Shown here: positions 1 through 10,408 of the stretch, in pieces
How positions within the stretch are numbered: the first letter of the stretch is position 1
Layout: every line of letters starts with the position of its first letter
Assembly: GCA_022496805.1 (NCBI GenBank)
Contig: CM040085.1
Span: forward strand, 21,233,811-21,297,810
DNA length: 64,000 nt
Reading direction: 5' to 3'
From: Pohlia nutans
Lineage: Eukaryota; Streptophyta; Bryopsida; Bryales; Mniaceae
Translations under genes and position numbers: made by a program
Notes under the pieces: generated by a model
Told to the model about the DNA's origin: nothing
Database searches by the model: none
Seen by the model: the letters and a program-made list of their open reading frames with translations, nothing else

Positions 1-12
1 ATTGTGTTCCAG

Positions 13-3000
13 GGTATGAGAAATTTCAGTAAACAAGCAAGAGAGTTGTTGATAGCTATTCAAAAGATTGACTCAGCAAATTATCCTGAAGTAAGTTTCT
101 ACGTCGTAAGATTGGATTGGCTATGGTTTGTGCTGCACAACTTTGCTGTCTCTGAATCTACAATCCCTGAATAAGAACCACAGCTGTTGTGGTTGGCAGA
201 CGTTGCATCGCATGTTCATCATAAATGCAGGTACAGGATTTCGAATATTGTGGAACACAATTAAGGGGTTTCTTGACAATAAGACGGCTTCCAAAATTAA
301 CGTGAGTCCTCCTTACATCCTCTCTGATGATAGATTTCCCTGCCCTTTGCATAATCCAAATACACAAGTGCAACTTGTGATTGAAGAAAAATCTTCCTCT
401 TCTGTGCGACAAGTGCTCGATTCTTCAATTCACAAAGGAATCTTTGATGTAGACTATTCACCATATTCTTGTAGGTTCTTGGAGGCAATTATCAGTCAAA
501 GCTTCTGGATATTATTGACCACAGGTAAAACCTCTTAGCTACTGCATCACTAATATACTAATGCTCACCATTCTTTCACGTATCGTAATGTAGACATTTT
601 TATTGCCTGTAGAAATTATATTGCCTATTTACATTTTTGTATAGCATTGCTGTAAATCAATTTACACTGATGCAAACATGCAAGTTTTGGCCAGTCAACT
701 TCCAGAGTTTTTGGGTGGAACTTGTACTTGTGCTGAGGAAGGTGGATGCTTGATGTCGGACAAGGGCCCTTGGAAAGACCCAAAGATTGTTCAGGTATGA
801 TGAGAGAAGTCCCTATCTGCTTTGAACCTTATGCAACCTTACAACATTCAAAATCCACTAATCGTAATTTAGCAGACACTACATTTTCACGAAACAACAT
901 TGTTGTACAGGCAATCAAGGATGGGAAGTTGAAGACAGCAACCCGAGTTGTGTCCATGGTAGATGATAAAATAGAGGAAGCTTTAACTCTTACAAATCCA
1001 GATTTAACTCTTAAGGTATGCAACAATGTGTTCATTTCTTTCTTTAAATTCTTATGTAAGTTTTTGAAGCGTTCATTCACAGAATTAGGTTGCCGTTAAT
1101 ATTCTGAGCTCTTTGATCAATTCTCTTCTCTTCAGCAGGGGAAAGAAGCTGCTGCCGTATTGAGTCTCCCTGAAGCTGGCGTCAGTGGGTCCAATGCATC
1201 AACCCCTGAACCTCCTCATGAGCTCGTGAGTTTCAAACATTCCATTTGAAATCAGTGCTAGTACTAAATTCCTCCAGAATGTAACTATTTTTCTCTCAAT
1301 ACATATGTAAACACTTCTGGTGAACACTTACACAGACTGTATAACATATCTTAACCCCTAAAGGGCCTGTCCAAGGACTCATGGTTTTAAAATGACTGAG
1401 TTGATTTCTCTTTTTGTGAAATTTAATGTAACTTGGATGGGGTCAAATTTTATATCAGTGAAGAACATTACACGTCTTGGTCTAAAACTAAAGAAATGAA
1501 ATTGGACGACATGGGACTTTTGGTCCTTTAGGGGTTAACCAAACGTGTAGATATAACCCCGTGCATTAATCGTTTTACTATTGTGAAGCTAATAGTATTG
1601 AATAATACACAACCTCAATATTGCATGAAGGCAGGGGGATCATGATGATGATGGATCGGACCAAACTTCATACAACAGTGATGAATCTCACCATGGTACA
1701 GAACATTATTAACCCATGTAGCTAAGGTGTCTTTTCTCGACAGTATCACTGAGCCATGTGTAGCTTAAGGTTCAGACTATGACAAGCAAAATACATTCTG
1801 CCTTAACCATTTACTGGGGGCAGCCTTTTAACTCCCTGAATAAATGTTATGTAAGATCCGAAAATTAAGTTGCCAAACAATGTAAGTCAGCAGATTTATT
1901 GCGGCATTTTCAATAAGGAACAGTGAGTAAAAATAAATCAATAGGTAAAAAGAGAAGGTTAGTCTTCCGGTTCGTTAATTGCTTGATACAGTAGGTACTT
2001 ACCCATGTTTCTGTGCCACTTGCTCTGATTTTTCAGCGGAATTAAGCGGTGGCGTTCTAGGGGATTTACTGTTGTATTACATTAGATCAGGAGGAGCACT
2101 CGTGTTTGGGGTGATAACTTTTCCGTTTCAGCTTGTGGGAAACATTTTGTCTAGTCTAGCAAGCCTTGTATCCAGCCTGTTCTTCCCGTTGAGGCTGCGT
2201 AGTGACGCACATGAACCCCTTCAAAGGAGGTTAACGAGTTTAGAAGAGGAAGTTCGAAAATGGAAATCATTACAGGATATCATACCAAAACAACTTCAAG
2301 CCCATCAGCAGTCTGTAGCACCTGTCGGTGATCATACGCAAAAACTCAGCATTCTGGAGACAGAGCTGGCTAACACCAGAAAGGTACGCATTTGATAATG
2401 GAACACAGTTTAATTAAATTCCTGCAAGACACACTAATTGTTTCATATTTCATTTTTCTGCTAGAATATATTGAATTTTTTCATAACCACTAGGAAAAGA
2501 AGGTAGCGTCTTCTTTGTCCTCAAGTTATAAAAAGTGAATTTCATTACAATAGAAAATGTGATATAAAACAATTGAAATAGACTGGTATTTAGTTCCATG
2601 CTATTCAGAATCTCCTCCGTTTCCACTCAACCCTCTCTAATGACATTGCCTCGTTCGGGGAATAAATGGGCTTCTTTCACACGCATGTGGAAGTTGTGTA
2701 CAGATTCTCAAAATATATATACAGGGGATGTGCAATTACAGAGTGTCATTCAAGAGGGTTGAGTGTAGTAGTCATTTTACTCGTGGAATTGTCAGTAGTA
2801 CGTGTGCTGAGAATTGGGCTGTCTACAGTTGCAGATAGGATGTTTGCTTCTGATAATCATTTTTAAAGCGTGCTACAGACGTTGAGATCTGTATTGTCAA
2901 AACAAGAAGAGTTGTATGACTTGTTGGAGCGCATGAAAGAATTCCAATGCGTGGTATGACTCATCTGCCTCTACGTTGATGTAATAAATAATGCATAAAA

Positions 3001-3131
3001 CGAAAGAAGTGCAAATGATGTTCAATTTAGTGTCTGCACAGGCCAAGAGATTATTCTAAAGAAATTATATTGTGAATCCTAAATATTGTATGTGGTCTGT
3101 ATTGCAGCAAACTAAATGTTGGAGTAGATAA
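13..3131 (+). CDS. SEC14-nodulin/SFH-type phosphatidylinositol-transfer protein, 3' part of gene (partial)
   Basis: This is the C-terminal half of a plant Sec14-like (SFH) protein; the 5' exons lie outside the window. Exons joined by GT-AG introns in consistent phase are 13-90, 200-301, 475-524, 695-794, 911-1015, 1139-1225, 1635-1695, 2037-2383 and 2879-2950. The first four encode the end of the CRAL-TRIO lipid-binding fold, with family-typical strings [24 protein letters not shown] and [12 protein letters not shown], then a cysteine-containing GPWKDP motif. A variable acidic linker follows, then a long hydrophobic stretch ([12 protein letters not shown] onward) and a C-terminal coiled coil ([24 protein letters not shown]). 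Family members transfer phosphatidylinositol/phosphatidylcholine and help polarised membrane traffic. The end is uncertain. Reading through gives a stop at 2957-2959. Splicing 2951-3107 adds exon 3108-3131, giving QTKCWSR, which recalls the KKFCW-like tail of plant SFH proteins. Confidence 0.9.
1355..1534. mobile_element. TTAA-flanked MITE (piggyBac-like), 180 bp, in an SFH intron
   Basis: Termini are CCCCTAAAGGGCC and its near-perfect inverse (GGTCCTTTAGGGG), each bordered outward by TTAA (1351-1354 and 1535-1538). No further duplication is seen beyond TTAA, so TTAA behaves as the target-site duplication. It lies within the intron 1226-1634. Its interior matches, in inverse orientation, the elements near 28.1 and 29.7 kb. 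Confidence 0.75.
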
Positions 3132-3486
3132 TGCAGTACATATGCCATGTCAGATCACTGAAAGAGCAGCTGGTACCTCAATCTCAAGTTTTGGATATCT
3201 CATCAAAGGTGAAATTAAGGTAGTATAATTCTTAGATAGTCTGAGGGGTGGTTAGTGAAGCAATTATTTCGTCGCAAGAAACGGGTTGTGGCCAGTAATT
3301 ATGAAATTAAGGTTACTACTCCTGATTCAGACACTTTAAGAATCTAGTTTAGTTCCTATTATTTTTCTGGCCAATTTTAGAAAAAATATTCTCAGCAATT
3401 GCAAGGAGATTCTAACAGAACTAAGCATGTTGTATTTAGATATTGTATGCAAAAGTTTGGTAGATGACCTAAAACGGACACTAGTT

Positions 3487-3662
3487 TTGTTGTGTACAAT
3501 TTCAAATTCAATATGTACTCATCCTTGAAGATTGTTCTGGTGTCCATATAAGGATCCTGTTTGAATTATGTGTATTGTTGTGTACAATTTCAAATTCAAT
3601 ATGTACTCATCCTTGAAGATTGTTCTGGTGTCCATATAAGGATCCTGTTTGAATTATGTGTA
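3487..3662. repeat. Perfect 88 bp tandem duplication
   Basis: Two head-to-tail copies (3487-3574 and 3575-3662) are identical by eye, beginning ttgttgtgtacaatttc and ending gaattatgtgta. The identity implies a recent event or an assembly/replication slip. It lies downstream of the SFH gene; no coding sense is apparent. Confidence 0.9.
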
Positions 3663-3712
3663 GTTTACAATTTCCTCTTCAGTTTTTGTTCAAACAACGT
3701 ATTCATGATGTA

Positions 3713-4129
3713 AGGTGGTTACCCCATTCTCAACTGAATAAGAAATACGGATATGAGACATTGATATTATTTAGTATTATTATTTTTAAGAGTTAGGCAA
3801 AAAGAAATAGATTTCAACACAAGTTGAAACATAATTTTTGGATGAAGAATGAATTAGTTATAAATTTTCAAAGTTGAAGTATGACACATCCCATTCACGT
3901 CACATAGGTAGAGCTCTTTCTATCTAAAGAAGATTTGTATTGCACACAATAAAGATGCTTAAACCAACAACAACGAACCCATAACCACACTTACATATAC
4001 TAAAACCAACAAGAGAGAACCCATTACCAACTATAACTTATGCTAAAACCAACATCATTGCAGCATTGATTGTGGAAAATGCCCCTAGCTGTTGGTTTAA
4101 GGTGCCAATTGGTAATGGGGTAACCACCT
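3713..4129. mobile_element. MITE with TA target site and 16 bp perfect inverted termini
   Basis: The ends are AGGTGGTTACCCCATT and its exact inverse AATGGGGTAACCACCT, flanked on both sides by TA. The element is about 417 bp with no coding capacity. Inside are three imperfect repeats of a ctaaaaccaacaa...gaaccca unit. TA flanks and short termini suggest the Tc1/mariner group, but the terminal sequence is not classic Stowaway. Confidence 0.65.
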
Positions 4130-4723
4130 TAGGTGAATAGTAGCAAGAGTCAGAGGGATCATGTCTCTACAAGTTCAATTTGGACTGAGATAGAAGCACA
4201 TCATGGCTCTGATTTCAATTTGAACCGCCGAGGCTAGTTACAAACAATGGAAGAGAATCGAGCATTTATAGAATATTGTGAACGGAGAGAAAATAAAATG
4301 GTGTATCTTGACAGACCTCCTTCAGTTAGTATCTGTTTAAAGCCGATGAAAATATATCACGGGCTCACATAACATTTTTTTTAGCAGCCTCACTGTATCC
4401 TTAGGAATCAGCATCGCAGGCCAGATACATTGCATGAATTGTAATCTTTTGGAGAATAAAAGCCATCTCTAATTGATGATGGCTTGGCAACTCAACAAGC
4501 TTCTATTTTTTAATAGTTTCTACATGTTCCACATCATCAATTCCCTGCTCATATGTTGATTCTCTGTACAAGCAAAAGGGTGTGATGCAGTACTAGCTAA
4601 AGAATGTTATGCACCGTTGAATGAATATTTGCAAATATAATTGGAATTCCTACAATCCTAATAGAAAAGTTGTTATATACATGCAAGCGTCATTCAAGCA
4701 TTTGACTTAGGTTCTATGAGATA

Positions 4724-4804
4724 CTCCCTCTGTTCCAGTTTGATTGCTGCAAATGAACAAAGAAATAGTGTTGGTTTACGACAGTCAAACTCGAGTAGAG
4801 GGAG
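4724..4804. mobile_element. Stowaway-like MITE, about 81 bp
   Basis: It starts CTCCCTCTGTTCCAGTTTGA and ends TCAAACTCGAGTAGAGGGAG, with TA on both sides. The CTCCCTC terminus and TA duplication are the hallmarks of plant Stowaway elements. Confidence 0.7.
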
Positions 4805-5169
4805 TACATCACAAATGCAATATTTACAGTTTAAAGGTAGTCTAGGCTTGTGATTATTTTAATCTCCAACAATTCATAACTCATTCATAAAATATACTAG
4901 TAATACATATTTTTGTATGTTGGAATGAATGGCATTTTTTTTTTCATTTTTAATGAAATGTTGAAGTGGAGATATAAAATGTTATACTGGTGCTCTATAT
5001 TTCAACATTCATCCACACATTGGATACAAAGTGTCACATATCCATAATTTTGTATTATTTTCATCCACAATCCGGTGATTTTATCCAAGATATTCTTTTA
5101 ATTGTGACAAAATTCACACTATATATCCATTCTAAGCCACGGGATGGGTTCTGAACCAGGCCTTATTAA

Positions 5170-5738
5170 CCCCTAAACGTCCTCACCCCTTTCCAAATTC
5201 AGCAGTTTTGCAAAGATGCATCATAAAATGCAACGCAGAGGGCTATTTTGAACTTGATGTATGAATAAAAGTTGTACATTATCAATTTTAGATTCTATCC
5301 ATACGGTTAGATCTGCGATTGCTATCACCAATATTTTTGTATAAAATTTGAAACTTGAAATTGAAAATTCTTTTGTAATTTGATTACAAATAAGATATTA
5401 ACAATTTGTACATGAAATTTGTTGTGGTTGGTTGAAATGTAACAGTCTAAGTGTAGTAATTTTTGGAGATTTTTTGGTTGCTTAATCTTATGAGTTGACT
5501 TTTTAAAGAGCACTTTTATACTGAAATCTTTGAAATTTTGGGTGAATCACTACAACATGAAGTGAGGCATAGAAATTTCACAAATCATCTCCTTTCTAAT
5601 CGGATCATAGATGCATGAAGCTAACTTTCCAGAAAATATATAGTAAAAAATCCACACTGCAAAAAGTCAATGACAGATGAGAAATCTGAGTTTGATTCTG
5701 TCCATCGTCCACATTCTAGACGGTTGGACGTTTAGGAG
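5170..5738 (+). mobile_element. TTAA-flanked MITE (piggyBac-like), 569 bp
   Basis: Flanked by TTAA (5166-5169, 5739-5742). Termini are CCCCTAAACGTCC and the inverse of CTCCTAAACGTCC. The whole element is matched in reverse-complement orientation by the 568 bp element at 53116-53683 (for example the shared block around ttttgtaatttgattacaaa). The two are clearly copies of one family. No transposase ORF is present. Confidence 0.8.
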
Positions 5739-5821
5739 TTAATTATGTGTACATGAACTTTCTGCTCCCTATCACACACTGTAGGTCAACATGAATTTTA
5801 GTGCAATCAAGAAGCGTATTA

Positions 5822-6110
5822 ATATGCCGGGTACACTCTTTATTAAACCAGGAACGTATCCAGCCCAGGGGTGCACTCATTTATGTGTGAGGAATCAAGT
5901 GAGTGCACAAGAGGGAGATTAATTTGATCACTGCCGAACTAAGTACACATACAAAAAGCATATTTAAGGCTGAAAACAGGATTGTATATTTACATTAAAC
6001 ACATATACATGATCAAATATAAGAATATTTTAACATATTTATTGAGTATTTTAAAGGGAGTCATGAACGCACATGATTCCAAGGTTTAATAAAGAGTGTA
6101 CCCGGCATAT
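5822..6110. repeat. Foldback element with 28 bp perfect inverted arms
   Basis: The arms 5822-5849 and 6083-6110 are exact inverse complements (outer end ATATGCCGGGTACACTC). The interior is about 230 bp, AT-rich and non-coding. Probably a MITE of unknown superfamily; no convincing target duplication was found. Confidence 0.65.
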
Positions 6111-6204
6111 CCGGGCGCAACAAAAACTCATGGTCAAAAGCATAAGCAACACTGACAGGGGACAAATAATAGTGCCGATCAAGTAGCACAGTTTCATTCA
6201 GATA

Positions 6205-6365
6205 GATAGATATGAACTCCGGTCCTCTTTCGAGGCCGGCGTGAATAAAGTGTCTGTTCGTCTTGACAATGAGCCAGTGCCCACCGGACAAAGGGCCATT
6301 GGTACAAGACTACTCACCTCTTTCGAGAATAGACACTTTAGTGACCAGAGATAAATACTAGTAAC
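6205..6365. repeat. Dispersed repeat, family copy 1
   Basis: It carries gaactccggtcct, ggcgtgaataaagtgtctgt and, inverted, gaatagacacttta. Related copies occur near 21955-22075 and 36300-36420. The inverted AATAAAGTGTCT / AGACACTTT pair suggests a MITE-like element. Confidence 0.5.
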
Positions 6366-6409
6366 ACTAGTAAAATTCATTAGTTAGAACTAGCGCGGGT
6401 ATAAATTGG

Positions 6410-6640
6410 TGTTTGTTTTGCTGGTGGTCGCCAAGTCATGGTTCCAAGGTTGGTTGGAGAAGGACGTTTATGTTACAATTGTACAGTCCGGGTTCGATTC
6501 CCGTTGGGTCCATCTGAGCGTTTATTGTGATATACGTGGCTTGGCGCTGCTAGTGAATTAATCATAGGCAGGAAAGTTTGTACCAACCAACCGGCCCCGT
6601 CCCATCTACCTGAGACAAGTGTGTACTTTGAGCTAAACAG
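6410..6640 (+). mobile_element. Possible tRNA-derived SINE
   Basis: A good B-box-like sequence, GGTTCGATTCC, is followed by cgttgggtcca, like the T arm and 3' acceptor of a tRNA. A weak A-box-like tggtcgccaag lies about 70 bp upstream. A matching 5' acceptor strand is absent, so it is not a functional tRNA gene. It abuts the 3' end of the LINE in opposite orientation. Boundaries are approximate. Confidence 0.4.
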
Positions 6641-6706
6641 AAATACAAAAGAAATAAGTAGTGGTCTTCACCATTACCCTCCTTTTCTTTGATAGTTTTG
6701 TTTTAT

Positions 6707-9700
6707 TCAGTAATCTATTGGTAATGGTTGGTTATTTTCTATTTTTCTTTTATGTAGAATTATTGATCCGGCATGATGTATAGCAATGGTATTTATTTCT
6801 TTGAATGTGTGTTTAATGGCGGTTTCTGGTAGTTTAAATTTAGTTTCAAGGAGTTTCATCGAGGGAACATGTGTTGTGCCTCTAGCTCTTGCCGTAATGA
6901 CTATGAGTGGGTCAATTTTCCATCCTAAATTAATAATGTTGTTGATAAGTGGTTGGTATTTCTGATTTTTGATATCTATTGTTTCTTGTGGGAATCTGTC
7001 ATTACAATATGTAAATTCAATAAATTGAATTGTGAGGTTGTCTGATGGATGTGATGGTGGGTCATTTTTGTATGGGAGTCCTTTTACGCAAAGGATGTCT
7101 GGTTTGAATCTAGCGTTGCAATGACATCTTTGTTGTTCACATGAACATGGTAGTAGCCATGGGGGTACTGTGTTTTCTTGGGGGTTGTTGTTGAATGTTC
7201 CTGCGTTCATGAGGGTGTAGCATCTAGATTTTTGTGATGAAAGGATTAATTTCCTTAGTTCCCATACTGCTTTATTGTGTCTTTTGACTCTAATGGCGTG
7301 TATATGGTGATGGTTGCATTTTAGAAGTACGTGTAGCCATGTGTCTGCATCTGCAGAGTTACAGATGGAACATGTGATTGAGGGGAATCTTTCTCTACCA
7401 AAAAATAGTTGTTTTCTAGCATTACCCATGTACTGGCCGGTACGAAGTTTTAAAATAATTGTTTTTTGTGAGTCTGTGATTGTAGGATTGGACCAAAATG
7501 CATTGGATAGTTCATTATCGATGTTTGGGTTCATAGTCCATTTGCTAATGTTGGGAAATTGGGTTGCCATTATTTCAAGGTTATTTTCTTGGTCGTATTT
7601 GGTTAGATATGTTTGGAGACATCTGACAGGGCCTTTGTCTGGTCGTTTTATAGGTCCTGGCCATAGATCCTTTTGAAAGTAGAATGGTGTTGTATGTGCA
7701 AATTCATATGATCTTGTGGCTCTGAAGTACTCTTTTCTGGCTCCCATTTTTGCAAGTTTATCCGCTTGTTCGTTGCCTTCAATGTTAATATGTGCTTTGA
7801 CTTTGTAGAATGTGGTGGGTTGAGTACGAGTTTTTAGCATTTCTACTATGTCTGTTAGTATGGTTTTATCCGCGTGATTGTTGTGCATGGTTGGGTGTTT
7901 AATATGTGTGTTTAGATTGTATAGGCAGTTGAGGCAATCTGTAAATATATGTGCCGGTTCGTCTGGGTATTTAGTAGTGATTAAACTAAGTGTTTTATGG
8001 ATAGCCATTAGTTCTGCTCGAAAACTTGTTTGTAGGCCTGGTAGTCTTTCTGATATTTGCATGTCAGCCTTTGTAGAGTTGTATATTCCGTACCTGGCTT
8101 TTTCTTTTTTCCAGTGTCCGTCGGGGGCTTGTTCAGGAGGTATGAAGGATCCATCGGTATAGTAGCTATGTTGCGGTTGGAATTTAGGTGTAATGTTTGT
8201 CACAAAGTTTGGTATAGGTGGTGTGTTTAAAGTGGTCGGGTTGATGGAGGGCGGGTATATGAGTTTGTTCCATTTTTTATTTTTATTGACCGGTGTGTTG
8301 TGGGGGGTACATGGGGCATTTTGTATGTGATATTGTGGAATTTGTAGGTTTTCAATTGCTGCTTTAATTGTATTTATTTGGTATGGTGTACCAATGTTGT
8401 GATCTTGGTGATGAATGCATAGGACGTGGATTGCAAGTGGTTCTGTCTTTGGTTTATGGAGTTCTTGTGGGATTGTTGGTTCTTCATATGTGATGGAATT
8501 TGCGGCAAAGTGGGCAATTATATGGGTGTCTGGAAATGGCCCCATGTATGGGGAGAAGTTTTGGTACCAATTTGTATCTGGTATTACTAGTATAGTGATG
8601 TTATTTGGGTCGGTTTTGGCTGCCAATCGTGCCCAGTGAATTGCTTGTTGGGCTGTTTCTTCATTATGTGGGTGGGCGTAGCCTATGCCTTTCCATTTGT
8701 ATTGGAAGGCGGTACCGAGTGATCCAAAGACTTTATCTCTTGCAAAGGGAGAGTAAAATTCTGAAATTTGTGTGGAACATGTTATTGGTGAAGAGAAGTA
8801 TGAGTGGGAGATGTTAAAGGTGGTTGTAATGGAGTCAAGAATACTTGTTGGTATGGTATGTTGTGCTGCTTTTAGTGGGTCTTTTCTGGGGATTTTATGG
8901 TTGTATCTTTGATAGAGCCATATTACTTCTTTTTCAAATGATTGTGTTTGCGGTACTAGACCGTGTGAGCTATAAATTGCTTTATTATATTGTTGCCATA
9001 GCCATTTTAGTCTAGTGGTTGGTATAGTGATAAGGTGTCTACCGGTATCTTCATATAGGTGGGTTTGTTCATTATTAATTTGTATGGTATCGTAATTGGA
9101 AATAATGTCTTTTTCCGGGTTACATTCTTGTATGTGTATGTGTGTAAGTGGGGTAGATGTGGGTGGGGGGATGAATCTTGCATCTTTGTTTTGTTCAGGG
9201 GTGAAGTGTGTGTTAATAATTTTTTTATATTGTTTGTGTTGTAATTTTGTGTAGTATTCTGTTAGTAGTTTAATGTTGTGTGCAATGACTGTTGGATGGT
9301 TGAGGGGGAAGAGTTCTCTTTGTGGCATCCATTTGTTGTATGTGTCGTTGTTTTGGAGAGTCCATTGGCATAAGTATGTGTTATATTTTTTTGTTATTTT
9401 ATATTTGTCTTTTGAGGTATTTGTTTTGTGGTCTAATATTATGTTAATGGGAAATCTCAATGGATTGTTTTTAATGTTAGGGGGTGAGTTTGGGTGGGAG
9501 TGTTGTTGTGGGGCTGGAGGTTGAGGTGGATTATCCGGTGTTCTTGGCAATAGATCTTGGTTGTCTGAAATGTATCTCGCTTTAAGCGTTCGGGCGGGTG
9601 GATGTCTTACACACGGGTTTGGGCAATTTGGTGTACAACTTGGGAAACAAAATAGTTGTTCTGCTATTTTTAGTGCGCTTTTTTCTAGCTTGGTTGGTGT

Positions 9701-10399
9701 TTTGTAGTATGTTTTGAAATTTTTTGCTGTCATAAGGTTTGTTCCGTTGGGGAGAGTGATGTGTTTTATTTTGTATATGTTATATATTAGTAGTTTGTGT
9801 AAAAGTTTGAGTGATAGTTCGGGATTAAGATGTGGTAGTTCAGTTGTAGATTGCGTACGCCATTCACGTTCTAATTCTGTCATATGTAGCTGGAAATTTT
9901 CGTTTGTACTTTTGAGGTGAATTCCTCCAGCTTTTTTTAAGAGAAATAATGTTCGTGTAGTTGGCGATCTAATGCAGTCATGTTGTTTGATTCTTGGGAT
10001 TTCTTCCGCACCTCCATATTTAGCTAATATGTGGTGTATGAGTCCTCTATATATTATACCTAGTCTCCCATGGTCGTTAAGGGCGTTTCTAAGTTGTTCG
10101 CCAATGCATCGTAAATATGCATTTTTTAGTGAGAATGCTTCAAGTCCAAAAAATTCGTGAGGTAATTGGGTTATTACGTTTGCTGTGCATTTTGGTAGTC
10201 CGCATATTTTTTTTTGGATTCCTATAATTTTTTTATCTAGTTTTTTGATGGTTGGTAGAGAGTATGGGACTGCATAGAAACTATATGCAATGCCTGCTCT
10301 AATGACAGTGTCAATCATGCTAATTTTTTGTTTGATTGTGGCAGGGCATTTTGATAGTTGTTTGCATTGGTCTACTACTTTTTTTGTGGTGATGTGTGT
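6707..10399 (-). CDS. LINE ORF2, C-terminal block: chromodomain-like, MT-like, RNase H, RLE-like
   Basis: It is in the same frame as the RT block and separated from it only by two stop codons. Residue numbers count from the first ATG at 10318. Residues about 291-360 look chromodomain-like (ILDH... YLCQW... NKWMPQREL). Residues about 515-640 contain FYSPFARDKVFGSLGTAF, W, IGYAHP and ILVIPDTNWY, recalling the phage/Dam-like methyltransferase fold of some protist retroelements (tentative). RNase H spans about 716-865 with all acidic residues (D722 in YTDGSF, E769 in RAEL, D794 in FTDC, D853 in QADKLA) and H843. At the end, Cys983-x2-Cys986, His996, Cys1001 and RHN1013-1015, then PDI1073 and E1101, resemble the Cys/His motif and PD-(D/E)XK core of the R2-type restriction-like endonuclease. 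Confidence 0.8.
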   Translation of the reverse strand, partial: THITTKKVVDQCKQLSKCPATIKQKISMIDTVIRAGIAYSFYAVPYSLPTIKKLDKKIIGIQKKICGLPKCTANVITQLPHEFFGLEAFSLKNAYLRCIGEQLRNALNDHGRLGIIYRGLIHHILAKYGGAEEIPRIKQHDCIRSPTTRTLFLLKKAGGIHLKSTNENFQLHMTELEREWRTQSTTELPHLNPELSLKLLHKLLIYNIYKIKHITLPNGTNLMTAKNFKTYYKTPTKLEKSALKIAEQLFCFPSCTPNCPNPCVRHPPARTLKARYISDNQDLLPRTPDNPPQPPAPQQHSHPNSPPNIKNNPLRFPINIILDHKTNTSKDKYKITKKYNTYLCQWTLQNNDTYNKWMPQRELFPLNHPTVIAHNIKLLTEYYTKLQHKQYKKIINTHFTPEQNKDARFIPPPTSTPLTHIHIQECNPEKDIISNYDTIQINNEQTHLYEDTGRHLITIPTTRLKWLWQQYNKAIYSSHGLVPQTQSFEKEVIWLYQRYNHKIPRKDPLKAAQHTIPTSILDSITTTFNISHSYFSSPITCSTQISEFYSPFARDKVFGSLGTAFQYKWKGIGYAHPHNEETAQQAIHWARLAAKTDPNNITILVIPDTNWYQNFSPYMGPFPDTHIIAHFAANSITYEEPTIPQELHKPKTEPLAIHVLCIHHQDHNIGTPYQINTIKAAIENLQIPQYHIQNAPCTPHNTPVNKNKKWNKLIYPPSINPTTLNTPPIPNFVTNITPKFQPQHSYYTDGSFIPPEQAPDGHWKKEKARYGIYNSTKADMQISERLPGLQTSFRAELMAIHKTLSLITTKYPDEPAHIFTDCLNCLYNLNTHIKHPTMHNNHADKTILTDIVEMLKTRTQPTTFYKVKAHINIEGNEQADKLAKMGARKEYFRATRSYEFAHTTPFYFQKDLWPGPIKRPDKGPVRCLQTYLTKYDQENNLEIMATQFPNISKWTMNPNIDNELSNAFWSNPTITDSQKTIILKLRTGQYMGNARKQLFFGRERFPSITCSICNSADADTWLHVLLKCNHHHIHAIRVKRHNKAVWELRKLILSSQKSRCYTLMNAGTFNNNPQENTVPPWLLPCSCEQQRCHCNARFKPDILCVKGLPYKNDPPSHPSDNLTIQFIEFTYCNDRFPQETIDIKNQKYQPLINNIINLGWKIDPLIVITARARGTTHVPSMKLLETKFKLPETAIKHTFKEINTIAIHHAGSIILHKRKIENNQPLPIDY

Positions 10400-10408
10400 T
10401 TAGAGTTT

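Noticed and set aside
1351..1362. Interstitial plant telomere repeat (AACCCCTAAA)
   Set aside because: Single, four-C variant at element ends only, never in tandem arrays of CCCTAAA.
6480..6511. A functional tRNA gene
   Set aside because: Good T-arm-like sequence, but no matching 5' acceptor strand or anticodon arm; better explained as a SINE head.
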